From positions 310,001 to 374,000 of the forward strand of contig NZ_SLZU01000003.1 of NCBI RefSeq assembly GCF_004342065.1: a stretch of DNA of 64,000 nucleotides. Reading direction: 5' to 3'. Each line of letters begins with the position of its first letter. The stretch's first letter is position 1. Shown piece by piece: positions 33,705 to 43,118 of the stretch. The position numbers and the translations under genes are program-made. This DNA is from Primorskyibacter sedentarius (lineage in GTDB: Bacteria; Pseudomonadota; Alphaproteobacteria; Rhodobacterales; Rhodobacteraceae). A model generated the notes under the pieces. The model was not told where the DNA came from. It saw nothing but the letters and a program-made list of their open reading frames with translations, and searched no databases.

Positions 33705-34478
33705 ATGGCACCAACAGTCGATCTCAACGCAGACATGGGCGAGAGCTATGGCGCCTGGAAGATGGGTGACGACGCGGCATTGCTGGACATCGTGACCTCG
33801 GCCAATATCGCCTGCGGCTTTCACGCCGGCGACTGGGATGTTATGGCCGATACCATGCAGGCGGCGGTGGCCAGGGATGTTGGCATCGGTGCCCATCCCG
33901 GCTTTCCCGACCTTCACGGTTTTGGCCGGCAGCGCATGAAGATGGCGACATCGTCGCTGCAGAACCTCGTTCGCTATCAAGTCGGCGCCGCGCAGGCGAT
34001 GGCCAAGGCGGCGGGCGGCGCGGTGCGTCACCTGAAGCTACATGGCGCCCTGGCCAACATGGCCTCCGAAGACGAAGCGATGGCGCGCGCCTGTTACGAG
34101 GCAGCACTGTCGGTGGCACCGGACATCATCATCATGGTGCTCGCAGGGACTGCGCAGCAGCGCGCGGCCAGTACGCTCGGCTGCCCGGTCGCCTGCGAGA
34201 TCTTCGCCGACCGCGCCTATAACGACGACGCGACGCTGGTTGACCGCAGCCTGCCCGGCGCGGTGATCCACGATCCGGACCTCGCCGGCAAGCGCATGGC
34301 CGATATGGTCCGCGAGGGAGCCATCCTTACCCAAAACGGCAAACGCATCGAGACCCGCATCGACACCATTTGCCTGCATGGCGACACGCCATCAGCGGTG
34401 AGGATCGCCGCCGAGGTCCGACGCGCGCTGCAAGACAGCGGTGTCGCTCTGGCCCGTTTCAACGGCGCGCCGGTCTGA
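33705..34478 (+). CDS. pxpA: 5-oxoprolinase subunit A (LamB/YcsF family)
   Basis: 257 residues: VDLNADMGESYGAW at the N-terminus, SANIACGFHAGDWDVM, GAHPGFPD, KLHGALANMA, ADRAYNDDATLVDRS and ICLHGDTPSAV, all conserved in PxpA. It is the last gene of the operon, with a perfect AAGGAGG site before the ATG at 33705. The product pools into glutamate metabolism. Confidence 0.95.
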   Translation: MAPTVDLNADMGESYGAWKMGDDAALLDIVTSANIACGFHAGDWDVMADTMQAAVARDVGIGAHPGFPDLHGFGRQRMKMATSSLQNLVRYQVGAAQAMAKAAGGAVRHLKLHGALANMASEDEAMARACYEAALSVAPDIIIMVLAGTAQQRAASTLGCPVACEIFADRAYNDDATLVDRSLPGAVIHDPDLAGKRMADMVREGAILTQNGKRIETRIDTICLHGDTPSAVRIAAEVRRALQDSGVALARFNGAPV

Positions 34479-34500
34479 CCACGGTGTAGGTCAAGGGATC

Positions 34501-34989
34501 TCAAGGCGCGTCCGGGTGGGCGCTTGAGTCAAACGATGCCGCGGTTTCGCACAGGATGTCGATAAACGCCGTGATCATGCTCGAGACGGGCTGCAACTCA
34601 GGCTGGGTGACCACATAGGTATAGTCAAGACGCGGCTCGAAGGGCCGGGTCACAACGCCGCTGCGGTGCCAGGGATGGGCGGCAAAGGGCTCTATCAACC
34701 CAATCGCAAGGTTTTGCGCGATAAGCGCATAGCCGGTGTGCGAGCTTTGCGTGGCGATATTGCTGCTGAACCGGACGCCGGAATTTTCCAGCACCGCCAT
34801 CGTGGCATCCCAATCCACTTCTCCCTCGGGCAGAATGCGCAAAACATTCTCGCTTTCAAGGTCCTGCGGCACGATCACATCCTTGCCCGCAAGCGGATGC
34901 GAGCTGTGCATCGCGCAGACATGAGACGCCCGCAGAAAGGTCTTCTGCGTCAGTCCCGGCAGGTCTGGGAAAGCGTGGGTGATTCCCAA
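34501..34989 (-). pseudogene. LysR-type regulator, C-terminal fragment
   Basis: About 160 codons of the LysR substrate-binding domain remain (TFLRASHVCAMHSSHPLAGK, DLESENVLRILPEGE, SNIATQSSHTGYALIAQNLA then IGLIEPFAAHP). The DNA-binding helix-turn-helix and first half of the effector domain are missing: homology stops at about 34990, at a junction with the truncated pcp gene on the other strand. A regulator without its DNA-binding domain should be inactive. Confidence 0.85.
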
Positions 34990-35025
34990 ACTGGCTTGAT
35001 TGCAACAAGTCCGTGACCAAGAAAC

Positions 35026-35463
35026 GTGTCCAACGTTACGTCAAGGAAGGACGCAGGGTGCATCAACTGGCACCATGTCGACGTGCCTGACAGTTCCGGT
35101 GCGCAAGTCGACCTGTCGCCGATCATGACCTGCGGGCAGGTGGCTTACGGCGCAACTCTGCCACATGCCGAGATGGTGGCCGCCGTGAACGCCGCGGGCA
35201 TCCCGGCGGCGGTGCCCTTTCACGCCGGAACGCATCTGTGCAACCAAATGCTCTACACCACGGCACATGCAATCCAGAAACGCGGCCTGCAGACGCTCAT
35301 CGGGTTCATCCATGTTCCGCAACCCCCCCGCAATGGTGCCGTGATGGAGGGCCGCAATCGGCAGATGGCCTCCATGAGCCTTGCCATGACAACCCACGCC
35401 ATAGAGATCTGCATCGCCACGCTCGCGACCGTATTGACAGCACGACAAACAGAGACCGTTTGA
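35026..35463 (+). pseudogene. Pyroglutamyl-peptidase I, truncated
   Basis: The surviving part matches the C-terminal two thirds of Pcp: DVPDSSGAQVDLSPIMTCG, then AGIPAAVPFHAGTHLCNQML with the active-site Cys, LQTLIGFIHVPQ with the active-site His, and MSLAMTTHAIEICIATLAT. The N-terminal 70 or so residues, including the region expected to hold the third catalytic residue (Glu), are missing. A GTG at 35026 could start a 145-residue product, but function is doubtful. Pcp would release 5-oxoproline from peptides, the substrate of the intact pxp operon next door. Confidence 0.85.
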
Positions 35464-35476
35464 GCAGCAGACCGAC

Positions 35477-36312
35477 ATGCCCGCAACCACCCCACCGAAA
35501 ACGCCCCTGCCGTCCGTCCGCGACCTGAGTGTCGAGTTCGGCGACCCGTCCTCCGCCGCCCGCGTTGCAGGGGGCGAGTTGTTGTTTCAAGCAGATCCTG
35601 CACATCATCCGTGACCTTCAGGCCGAGATGCAGACCTCGGTAATCTTCATTAGCCATGGCATGGGCGTCGTGTCGGAAATGGCCGACGATGTGCTGGTGA
35701 TGAAGGCGAGCAAGCCCATTGAGGCCGGCGCGGTGAAGGAGGTGCTGGGCCATCCCAAGGCGCCTTATACGCAGGCGCTTCTGGCAGCGGTGCCGAAACT
35801 CTTCGACATTCCGGCGCAAGAGATTGCGCCAGAGGACGTCCCGGCCAAGCCGGTGGACCGCAGCAAACCGATGCTGGAGATCAAGGATCTGACGGTGCGC
35901 TTCGACATCCGGGGCGGGCTGCTGAGCCGTGTCACCCACCGCGTCCATGCCGCCGAGAAAGTGTCGTTCAACATCTATCCGGCCGAGACGCTGGCGCTTG
36001 TGGGTGAATCCGGCAGCGACAAGTCGACCGTCGGCAAGAACTTCCAGCAATTGCAGGATCCGGTGTCCGGCGCGATGCGTTTTCACGGGCAAAATATCTT
36101 TTCGCTCCCCCCCCGAGGACCGCAAGGCGTTCCGCAAGCAGACGCAATATGTCTTTCAGGATCCCTACGGCTCGCTCAACCCCGGCATGCGCCCGACCCG
36201 GCCGCCTCTTGAGGGCGAAATCCCCAGCGGCATGCGGGCCGTCGGGGACGAACCCGCGCCGATAGAATTTGTCACGGTCAGTGACGGGCATTTCGTCGCC
36301 GCACAGGTTTGA
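35477..36312 (+). pseudogene. Dipeptide ABC transporter ATPase, multiply broken
   Basis: A normal start (PLPSVRDLSVEFGD) jumps after 30 codons, with a frame change, to the late part of the first ABC domain (LHIIRDLQAEMQTSVIFISH). The whole first P-loop is deleted. The second domain begins normally (MLEIKDLTVRFDIRGG) but its P-loop reads GESGSDKST, Asp replacing the invariant Gly. At a run of eight C (about 36109-36116) the frame shifts; PPEDRKAFRKQTQYVFQDPY continues in another frame, then a second deletion joins it to the protein's end (FVTVSDGHFVAA). It was a two-domain DppDF/GsiA-type ATPase. Confidence 0.88.
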
Positions 36313-36359
36313 CGACACGCCCTTTCACCCTTTCGCTATCCCAACAGGAGACTTGATAG

Positions 36360-36635
36360 ATGAACATCCGCCAAACTTTCTCGGCAAAGACCGCGCTGCG
36401 GTCCGCGCTGCTGGTGTCCTGCCTCGCGCTGGCCGCCCCGGCCTTTGCCCAAGGCACCACCCTGAACGTCGCCCAGCAACAGGACCCGCAGAACCTCGAC
36501 CCGATCGACACGTTCCGCCTGTCCTGGGGCTCAATCGGCAGCAATATCTTTGAATCGCTCGTGTTTCGCGGCGAAGACCTCGACGATGAAACCCGCATTG
36601 CCGAGCTTCTTTCTGGTGGTGTAGATTGGGGTTAG
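36360..36635 (+). pseudogene. Peptide ABC transporter substrate-binding protein, N-terminal stump
   Basis: Intact signal peptide (ALLVSCLALAAPAFAQG) and the first mature residues of a family 5 peptide-binding protein (QDPQNLDPIDTFRLSWGSIG, SNIFESLVFRGEDL). After about 80 codons homology stops and the frame closes. The family is normally about 500-540 residues, so more than 80 percent is gone. It follows the broken ATPase by 47 bases and was once the same operon. Confidence 0.85.
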
Positions 36636-36984
36636 ATTGGTTCGGTGGGTGTTTTCTACTGGTATTGGGGCCTTTACGCATAGACTGCAAACCGTTTAAA
36701 CGCGTAAAATGCCGTATTCGGTATAGGCAGGCGCTGATCCCATTTCATGGCAAGTAGGCTGCAATCCGCGACTGCCAAAAGATGGGTACTTCTCTATTAC
36801 CCCATATTTCCATGCATCATTTAAGCGTCTCAGCATTCATATCAACCGCTGTGCAAAAAGGCAGCGTCGCACCCCGGCTCGCCACGAAAGGCTTCAGAAA
36901 AGCGAACGTTCGATGCGGTCGAGAAAGAATACATCGGGGTCGAGTTAAGCGGAGATTGGCGAATCCGAGCGGCCGCGAAGGACT
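36636..36984. other. Gap between the pseudogene field and the polyamine operon
   Basis: 349 bases, lower in GC than the surroundings. It begins where the binding-protein stump breaks off. No gene, RNA or clear inverted repeat was recognised; a short plus-strand frame over it is noise. Probably the scar of the deletion that removed the rest of the ABC operon. Confidence 0.4.
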
Positions 36985-37797
36985 TCAACCCTTCAGAATC
37001 GTGGTTTCCCGGCGTGGGATGCCTTGCGCAACGACTTCCTTGACGTAGTCGATGGGCGCTGCCTCGGTCGTCAGAGGGGCGTGAAGCAGACCACGGAACC
37101 CTGCGGCAGCGACAATGCGCGAGCTCGAATGCGGCCCGCAGATCTGACTCTTGCCGATGAAGGTAAGCTCCTGCTCGGCCCCGATCCGGTTGGCATAGAC
37201 CACGGAGATGCCGTTCTCGATTGCGCGGGCGGGGACGAGAAAATCTGCGACGTCATCTTCTGGTGCCATCAGGGCGGTGGGAACCAGCACCGTGTCGGCG
37301 CCCAGAGACGCAGCCTCGCGGACCAGTTCCGGGAACTCCACATCGAAGCAGATCAGGACGCCGAACCTGCGGCCCCCGTAATCGAAGATCAGCGGACCAG
37401 TGCCAGAGGTGAAGACGGATTTTTCCCAATCTCCGTAAAGGGCGCGCTTGTGATAGGTAAGCGGAGCAGACGATCCGGGCAGGAAGACATGCGCAGCATT
37501 CGCCACCCCTTGCGCAGTAACCTGATAGGCCCCGATCACGAAGGCCACGCCCGTTTCGTCGGCAATCTGCGACAGGCGCGTCAGGTGGCCCTGGCTGACC
37601 GTTCGGGCAATGCCATGCACGTCTGGCGAGGGCCGGTAATACCCGGTCAGGTAGCATTCTGGAAACACCAGAAGCGCCACACCCGCCGCGTGGGCTTGGG
37701 CGACCGCGCGCCCAACCTGATCGATGACTTCGGATAGAGTGCCGGGAGGCGTTTCCTCTTGCCAAAGGCCAATGTGAAATTCAGGGGGCCGGGTCAC
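36985..37797 (-). CDS. Carbon-nitrogen hydrolase (nitrilase superfamily)
   Basis: 270 residues from a GTG overlapping the upstream stop (GTGA). The catalytic triad is present: E47 in FPECYLTGY, K117 in YHKRALYGDWEK and C150 in LICFDVEFPE. These enzymes cleave amides or carbamoyl groups. As the last gene of a polyamine operon it may act on N-carbamoylputrescine or a gamma-glutamyl-polyamine-derived amide; the substrate is inference. Confidence 0.9.
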   Translation of the reverse strand: MTRPPEFHIGLWQEETPPGTLSEVIDQVGRAVAQAHAAGVALLVFPECYLTGYYRPSPDVHGIARTVSQGHLTRLSQIADETGVAFVIGAYQVTAQGVANAAHVFLPGSSAPLTYHKRALYGDWEKSVFTSGTGPLIFDYGGRRFGVLICFDVEFPELVREAASLGADTVLVPTALMAPEDDVADFLVPARAIENGISVVYANRIGAEQELTFIGKSQICGPHSSSRIVAAAGFRGLLHAPLTTEAAPIDYVKEVVAQGIPRRETTILKG

Positions 37798-38822
37798 GCG
37801 CCTTCAAAGCCTTGCAGCACGTTCACGGCATTGATGCCGATTTCCTCGACCGCATAGCCGCCTTCCATCGCGAAGAGTGTTGGCATATTGGCTGCGGCGA
37901 GATCTTGTCCTGTAGTCAGGAAATCTTCGCTGCGCAGCTTGAAGAAACTGATCGGGTCATTCTCAAACGTATCGACGCCGAGGGACACGACCAACGCGTC
38001 AGCCCCGTATTCCGCGATCTTTGACAGGGCGCGCGCAAGGCCCTCTCGCCAGACAGCGAATGTGGTGCCCGGCGGCATGGGCAGGTTGAGCGTGTGGCCC
38101 TGGCCCGCGCCCATCCCGGTTTCCTCGGCGTGTCCAAGGAAATAGGGATAGGCGTCCAACGGGTCACCGTGGAGGGATATGAACAAGACATCGTCACGAT
38201 CGTAGAAGATATCCTGAGTGCCGTTGCCGTGGTGAAAATCGATATCGAGGATCGCCACGCGACACGCACCGTGGCTAAGCATGTGCTGTGCCGCGATAGC
38301 TGCATTGTTCAGGAAGCAGAAGCCGCCATACATGTCCGCCGTGGCGTGATGGCCGGGCGGGCGGCATAGCGCGAAGGCGGCACTCGCACCTTCTTGCAGC
38401 CGCTCGGCACCAGTTAACGCGACTTGTGCACTGGCATAGGCAGCGTCCCATGTGGATTCGGTCAGGCTGGTCTCGGCGGACAGCGCGTAATAGCCCAGCA
38501 ACCCGTCGATATGCCGCGGCGGACGGTCCACCATCCGCCGGGCGGGCCAGGACGTTGGAATAGCCTCGCCCTCGAACCCCGCCTCCTTCCAGCGACCCCA
38601 CGCGGTGCGCAGGAAATCGGTGAAATGCTGCGGGTGGATGGCGTGGATCGGATCCATCCCGAAATCGTCGGGATCCGACACCGCGCCCAGACCCTCTTCG
38701 CGGATGCGCGCAATCACATGTTCCGCCCGCGATGGGCGTTCGAATGGCGCGACGAGCTGTCCGCCGAAAAGCTCTGTCCGCGCATCACGCAGCTTGTGTT
38801 TTGCGGTGTAGATCGTTTCCAT
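37794..38822 (-). CDS. Histone-deacetylase-family protein, probable acetylpolyamine amidohydrolase
   Basis: 342 residues. Zinc-deacetylase motifs: CRPPGHHA (H158, H159), ILDIDFHHGNGTQD (zinc ligands D195 and H197) and the third ligand in SLGVDTFENDPIS; GGYAVEEIG closes the site. The N-terminal loop and length match bacterial acetylpolyamine amidohydrolases, which return acetylputrescine or acetylspermidine to free amines. It sits in an operon with a polyamine ABC importer, which strengthens that reading over a protein deacetylase. Confidence 0.88.
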   Translation of the reverse strand: METIYTAKHKLRDARTELFGGQLVAPFERPSRAEHVIARIREEGLGAVSDPDDFGMDPIHAIHPQHFTDFLRTAWGRWKEAGFEGEAIPTSWPARRMVDRPPRHIDGLLGYYALSAETSLTESTWDAAYASAQVALTGAERLQEGASAAFALCRPPGHHATADMYGGFCFLNNAAIAAQHMLSHGACRVAILDIDFHHGNGTQDIFYDRDDVLFISLHGDPLDAYPYFLGHAEETGMGAGQGHTLNLPMPPGTTFAVWREGLARALSKIAEYGADALVVSLGVDTFENDPISFFKLRSEDFLTTGQDLAAANMPTLFAMEGGYAVEEIGINAVNVLQGFEGA

Positions 38823-38847
38823 CTGCGCACTGTCCGATCAAGGAGAA

Positions 38848-38867
38848 GCCGCTCGCCTGAAAGCGGC
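38848..38867 (-). terminator. Intercistronic hairpin after the polyamine-binding-protein gene
   Basis: GCCGCT (38848-38853) pairs with AGCGGC (38862-38867). On the minus strand it is followed by TTCTCCTT. It lies between the binding-protein stop (38882) and the deacetylase start (38822), so it is probably an attenuating or stabilising stem within the operon. Confidence 0.5.
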
Positions 38868-38881
38868 GCGCGGCGTTTGGG

Positions 38882-39919
38882 TTACTTCTTCAGTGCGGTC
38901 CAGATGCGGTCATACACTTCCTGAGTCTGCTGATCGCAAACCTCGATGAAGACACCTTCGCCCGCTGTTCCAGGCGGGTTGGATTCCGGCTGAGATGCCA
39001 ATTCGGGATCCATGTATTCACCCGCGCCGGTGACGCCTGCGCCGTAGCGTGCATAGTTCGAAACCGCGGCGATATTTTCCGGCTCCAGCAGGAAATCCAT
39101 GAATTTCAGGGCGTTTTCGCGGTTGGGCGCATCGTTCAGCAACACGACATTATCCATCCAGACGACATAGCCTTGGGTCGGAAAGGCGTATTCGACATTT
39201 GCACCCTCGGCGCGGGCTTTGGCGCCGAAGCCGTCATAGATCTGGCCCACCGCCACGTCGCCGGAGACCAGCACCTCCTTGGCCGTGTCAGAGTTGAACG
39301 ACGCCCAGTGCCCCTTGGCCTCTTGCAGCATGTCGTTCAGCGCCTTCAGCTGATCGCGGTCAGTCGAACATTGCGGAATTCCAAGGTGCAGCGAGGCCAT
39401 CGCCAGCACTTCGCCCTGGCTGTCGAGCATATTGATCTTGCCCGAGAGCTCGGCCGGGGGATTGAACAGAATGTCGGTGGTGTCGATGTCGCCCTGATAG
39501 ATATCGCGGTTGACCATGAAACTGGTCGAGCCCCACTGGTAGGGGATCGAGTGCTGGCGGCCGGGGTCGAAGGCCGGGTCAGCCCATTCCGGTGCGATAT
39601 TGCCCGTGTTGGCCAATTCGCCCTCTGCGATGGTGTCGAGCAGCCCTTCGTCGGCCATGATCTTGACCATGTAATCGCCCGGCACGGCCACGTCATAGGT
39701 GCCCATCGCCCCGGCTTTGAGCGAAGCCAGCAGCGCTTCGTTGCTGTCATAGGTGTCCATGATGATCTCGACATCATTCTCTGCGGCGAATTTGTCGAGA
39801 AGCTCCTGCGGAATGTATTCGAACCAGTGATAGACGGCGAGTTTACCTTCCGCCTGTGCGGCACTGCCTGCGGCCATAAGGGCAGCGGCGGCGATGGTCG
39901 ATGCCAGGATGTTTTTCAT
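38882..39919 (-). CDS. Spermidine/putrescine ABC transporter substrate-binding protein
   Basis: 345 residues with a signal peptide (MKNILASTIAAAALMAAGSA). PotD/PotF motifs: LAVYHWFEYIPQELLDKFAA, DTYDSNEALLASLKAG, YDVAVPGDYMVKIMADEGLL and NRDIYQGDIDTTDILFNPPA. It binds polyamines in the periplasm. Fourth gene of the operon, 21 bases after the second permease. Confidence 0.93.
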   Translation of the reverse strand: MKNILASTIAAAALMAAGSAAQAEGKLAVYHWFEYIPQELLDKFAAENDVEIIMDTYDSNEALLASLKAGAMGTYDVAVPGDYMVKIMADEGLLDTIAEGELANTGNIAPEWADPAFDPGRQHSIPYQWGSTSFMVNRDIYQGDIDTTDILFNPPAELSGKINMLDSQGEVLAMASLHLGIPQCSTDRDQLKALNDMLQEAKGHWASFNSDTAKEVLVSGDVAVGQIYDGFGAKARAEGANVEYAFPTQGYVVWMDNVVLLNDAPNRENALKFMDFLLEPENIAAVSNYARYGAGVTGAGEYMDPELASQPESNPPGTAGEGVFIEVCDQQTQEVYDRIWTALKK

Positions 39920-39940
39920 TATTTGCTCCGTTGTTGGACT

Positions 39941-40744
39941 TTAGTTGTCTTTTTTGCCGACGAAATACGAGACCGTGACCATGATAATCGAAAAGCCGAC
40001 AAGCATGGTCGAAATCGCCATTATGTTGGGCTTAAGTCCCTGTTTGACCGCACCGAAAATCGCGGTGGGCAGGGTTTCGACGCCAGCGCCCTTCACGAAG
40101 TTGGTGATGATGAAATCGTCAAGCGAGATGATGAAGGCCAAGAGGTAGCCAGACACGATCCCCGGCATCATCAGCGGCAGCAGGATCCGGGTGAACGCCT
40201 GCCGTTTGGTGGCATAAAGGTCCAGCGCCGCCTGTTCATAGGTATCCTCGATCCCCTGCATCCGGGCCGAGATTGGCAAGTAGGCAAAGGGGATGCAGAA
40301 GGCGATATGCGCCAGAAGGATCGTCAATAACCCACGCTCGAATCCGATGGAGTTGAAGAAGATGAGCGTGGCCACGGCGGTCACGATCTCTGGCACCATC
40401 AGCGGCAGCGAAATCAGGCCCAGTGACAGCACCCGCAGGCGAAACTTGCCGCCCCGGATCATCGCCGTGGCAGCCAGCGTTGCAATTGCAGTGGCCACCG
40501 TGGCGGCGATGATGGCGATGACAAAGCTGTTGCGCGCGGCGAGCTTGAACTTGGCGCTTTCCGGACCGGTGAAGACATCGGCGTACCAACGCAAAGAGAA
40601 CCCTTCCCAATTCACGATCGAGGCCGAGGCGTTGAAGCTGTAGACCGCGACGACCATGAGCGGCAGGTAGAGGATCAGCAGGCAAAGGACGGTCAGTTGC
40701 ACGAAGCCGGGGTAGGATTTCACATCAAATCTGGCCTTTGACAT
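39941..40744 (-). CDS. Polyamine ABC transporter permease (PotC/PotI type)
   Basis: 267 residues, six predicted membrane helices. The EAA loop reads [20 protein letters not shown] with [16 protein letters not shown] after it, as in PotC/PotI. The start at 40744 (MSKARFDVK) has an AAGGAG site inside the end of the upstream gene. Confidence 0.93.
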   Translation of the reverse strand: MSKARFDVKSYPGFVQLTVLCLLILYLPLMVVAVYSFNASASIVNWEGFSLRWYADVFTGPESAKFKLAARNSFVIAIIAATVATAIATLAATAMIRGGKFRLRVLSLGLISLPLMVPEIVTAVATLIFFNSIGFERGLLTILLAHIAFCIPFAYLPISARMQGIEDTYEQAALDLYATKRQAFTRILLPLMMPGIVSGYLLAFIISLDDFIITNFVKGAGVETLPTAIFGAVKQGLKPNIMAISTMLVGFSIIMVTVSYFVGKKDN

Positions 40745-40745
40745 C

Positions 40746-41675
40746 TCAGCGCTCCTTGCCGCCCGCACGCGCTTGCTGGCGCGCGTAAATCGTCAGGATA
40801 ATGAGGACCACCGACAGCAGGATCATCGAGGCCGCAGCGCCGAACGGCCAATTGCCGGCATTGCCCTTGAATTGCTCCTCAATGAGCGAGCCGATCATGA
40901 AGTTCTTGGCCCCGCCCAGCAGGTCAGGTGCAAGGAAAGCCCCCAGCGACGGCACGAAGACCAGAATGCAGCCTGCAATGACGCCCGGTTTGACAGCAGG
41001 CAGAACGATGCGGCGCAGCGTGGTCCATTTCGACGCATAAAGATCGGCCGCCGCCTCGCTGAGCGAGAAGTTATAGCGCTCAACCGCGGCATAGACCGGC
41101 AGAACCATGAACGGCAGGTAGGAATAGAACAGGCCGATCTGCACCGCGAAATTGGTGTTGATCATCTGCAGAGGCGCGTCGGTCAGCCCGCTCCAGACCA
41201 GGACATTGTTGAGCGGCCCCTCTTCGCGCAGCATGAAGCGCATGGAGACGGTGCGGATCAACAGGTTGACCCAATAAGGGATCGTGATCAGGAACACCCA
41301 GAGCGGGCGGACGTGGGCGGGCCGCGTGGCGATGAAATAGGCGGTGGGAAAGCCGATGAACAGGCTCAGGATCGTGGCCAGCCCGGCCTGCCAGATCGAC
41401 CGCCAGAAGATAGTGATATAGGTCCACTCGATGCTGCAGGGCTCGTCGCCAAAAAGGCCGCGATCACAGAAGAACTGGTCATAGGCGGCAAAGCTGAACT
41501 CCCAGATCACCCCGCCGCGAAACTCCTTGGTCAGGAAGGAATAGACCAGCATCAGCAGAACAGGCACCAGCACCAGAATGGAAAGTGTCGCCCATGTCGG
41601 GAGCAGCAGCCACGTGCGCACCTCTTTGTAGGTGTCGCCCTGCGTGCTGCCGCCGCCTGCCGCACCGCCCGCCAT
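40746..41675 (-). CDS. Polyamine ABC transporter permease (PotB/PotH type)
   Basis: 309 residues with six membrane helices and a hydrophilic N-terminus. The EAA loop is [20 protein letters not shown] followed by [21 protein letters not shown]. The ATG at 41675 overlaps the ATPase stop by one base; the next permease starts one base after its own stop. Confidence 0.93.
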   Translation of the reverse strand: MAGGAAGGGSTQGDTYKEVRTWLLLPTWATLSILVLVPVLLMLVYSFLTKEFRGGVIWEFSFAAYDQFFCDRGLFGDEPCSIEWTYITIFWRSIWQAGLATILSLFIGFPTAYFIATRPAHVRPLWVFLITIPYWVNLLIRTVSMRFMLREEGPLNNVLVWSGLTDAPLQMINTNFAVQIGLFYSYLPFMVLPVYAAVERYNFSLSEAAADLYASKWTTLRRIVLPAVKPGVIAGCILVFVPSLGAFLAPDLLGGAKNFMIGSLIEEQFKGNAGNWPFGAAASMILLSVVLIILTIYARQQARAGGKER

Positions 41676-42766
41676 CAGTTGGCCAGAAGGCGTGCAGAGC
41701 CGAACTCGACATCAACGAACACGTCGCTGCCGGGCTCGAAGATCCGCGCCTTCCCTCTGTCGGAATTCTGGGTCCGCACCGTAAGCCTCATGCCACCGTC
41801 AAGCCCAATGATGCTTTGCACGTCAGTGCCGACATAAACGTTTTCGATGACGGTGCCGCGGAAGTTTTCAGCCTCGACCTGCTCTTGTTGCAGCTTCATC
41901 CGTTCCGGCCGGATCGACATATGTCCGGATTGACCCACGTCGATCCCCGGCACGGCATCGCATGTGAGGGTCAGGCCGTTCTCAAAACCACATAGCACCC
42001 GGTTGCCGTCCTTCGATTTGACGATCACATTGATCAGGTTGGTCTCGCCGATGAAATCCGCGACAAAGCGGTTTTCCGGGCGCTCATAAATGTCGCGCGC
42101 CGCGCCCAGCTGCTGCATCTCGCCCGCTGACATCACGGCGATGCGGTCGGACATGGTCAGCGCTTCTTCCTGATCGTGGGTGACGAAGATGAAGGTGATC
42201 CCGGTCTCGCGTTGCAGGTGCTTCAGCTCCAGCTGCATCGCCTTGCGAAGCTTCAGATCCAGCGCCGATAACGGCTCGTCCAGAAGCAGCACCTTGGGTT
42301 GGGGTGCCAGCGCGCGGGCCAGCGCCACGCGTTGTTGCTGGCCACCGGAGAGCTGCGAGGGTTTGCGCCCGGAGAATTGCGAAAGCTGCACCATTTCAAG
42401 GATTTCGCCCGCCCGTTTGCGCGCCTCGGCCTTGCCGCGCCCCAGCATTTCCAGCCCGAAACCCACATTTTCCAGCACGCTCATATGCGGAAACAGAGCA
42501 TAGTTCTGGAACACCGTGTTCACCGGGCGCCTGTTGGGCGGCAGCTTTTCGATCTCGTCCCCGAAGAGGAAAATCTCGCCCTCCGTGACATCCTCGAACC
42601 CGGCAATCATCCGCAGAAGCGTGGTCTTGCCGCATCCCGACGGCCCCAACAGGGTGAAGAATTCGTTATCCTTGATCGACAGCGAAACAGACTTGAGGGC
42701 GGTGAAGGTGCCGTACCTTTTGACGGCATTGCGCACGTCGATCGCGTGGACGGTTCCGTCGGACAC
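41675..42766 (-). CDS. Polyamine ABC transporter ATP-binding protein (PotA/PotG type)
   Basis: 363 residues. Walker A LLGPSGCGKTTLLRM, Q-loop, signature LSGGQQQRVALARAL, Walker B KVLLLDEPLSALD and the H-loop HDQEEALTMSD are all intact. The C-terminal TOBE domain (MSIRPERMKLQQEQ) is typical of polyamine importers. The GTG start at 42766 follows a GGGGGA site. First gene of the six-gene operon 42766-36985. Confidence 0.94.
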   Translation of the reverse strand: MSDGTVHAIDVRNAVKRYGTFTALKSVSLSIKDNEFFTLLGPSGCGKTTLLRMIAGFEDVTEGEIFLFGDEIEKLPPNRRPVNTVFQNYALFPHMSVLENVGFGLEMLGRGKAEARKRAGEILEMVQLSQFSGRKPSQLSGGQQQRVALARALAPQPKVLLLDEPLSALDLKLRKAMQLELKHLQRETGITFIFVTHDQEEALTMSDRIAVMSAGEMQQLGAARDIYERPENRFVADFIGETNLINVIVKSKDGNRVLCGFENGLTLTCDAVPGIDVGQSGHMSIRPERMKLQQEQVEAENFRGTVIENVYVGTDVQSIIGLDGGMRLTVRTQNSDRGKARIFEPGSDVFVDVEFGSARLLAN

Positions 42767-43118
42767 TTTGTTTCCCCCAAAGGCAGCTTTATGACTTCGC
42801 CAACTATAGGAACGGCCGCGTCATGCGTTAAGTCTTAACTCCCTCACCCCGCCTTAGCCTTTTCCTAAGCCGATTTTTCGTTTTTTGCCGAATAGTTAAG
42901 CATGCCCCGACGGGTCAGCCGGGTTTCGCATCAAGCGTGAGTATGGCACCAAATTCGGCCTGGTTCTGGTCGAGGAAGGCGCCCCGGCGCACTCCGCAGG
43001 CCGCCGTTTTGGCCAGATCAAGCATCACAGATTGGTGGGCATCGCCGCTGCCTATCCGACGTGGATAGGAATCGCTTTGTTGCCGAAGTGGACCACTGAT
43101 GAGCCGCCGTTGCCGTCG
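42767..43118. other. Promoter region of the polyamine operon plus gene remnant
   Basis: 352 bases. The left part is AT-richer and should hold the operon promoter. On the minus strand an open stretch without a start encodes LDLAKTAACGVRRGAFLDQN then QAEFGAILTLDAKPG and stops at 42915; it looks like the tail of a lost gene of unknown family. A perfect hairpin, CCTATCC-GACGT-GGATAGG (43051-43069), lies 50 bases after the M20 gene stop and may end that transcript. Confidence 0.4.

Noticed and set aside
35026-35463. Functional short pyroglutamyl-peptidase
   Set aside because: The active-site Cys and His remain, but about a third of the protein, including the expected Glu region, is missing and all neighbours are broken.
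36782-37048. Plus-strand frame of 88 codons after the pseudogene field
   Set aside because: No ribosome site, no motif, and it overlaps the 3' end of the nitrilase-family gene on the other strand.
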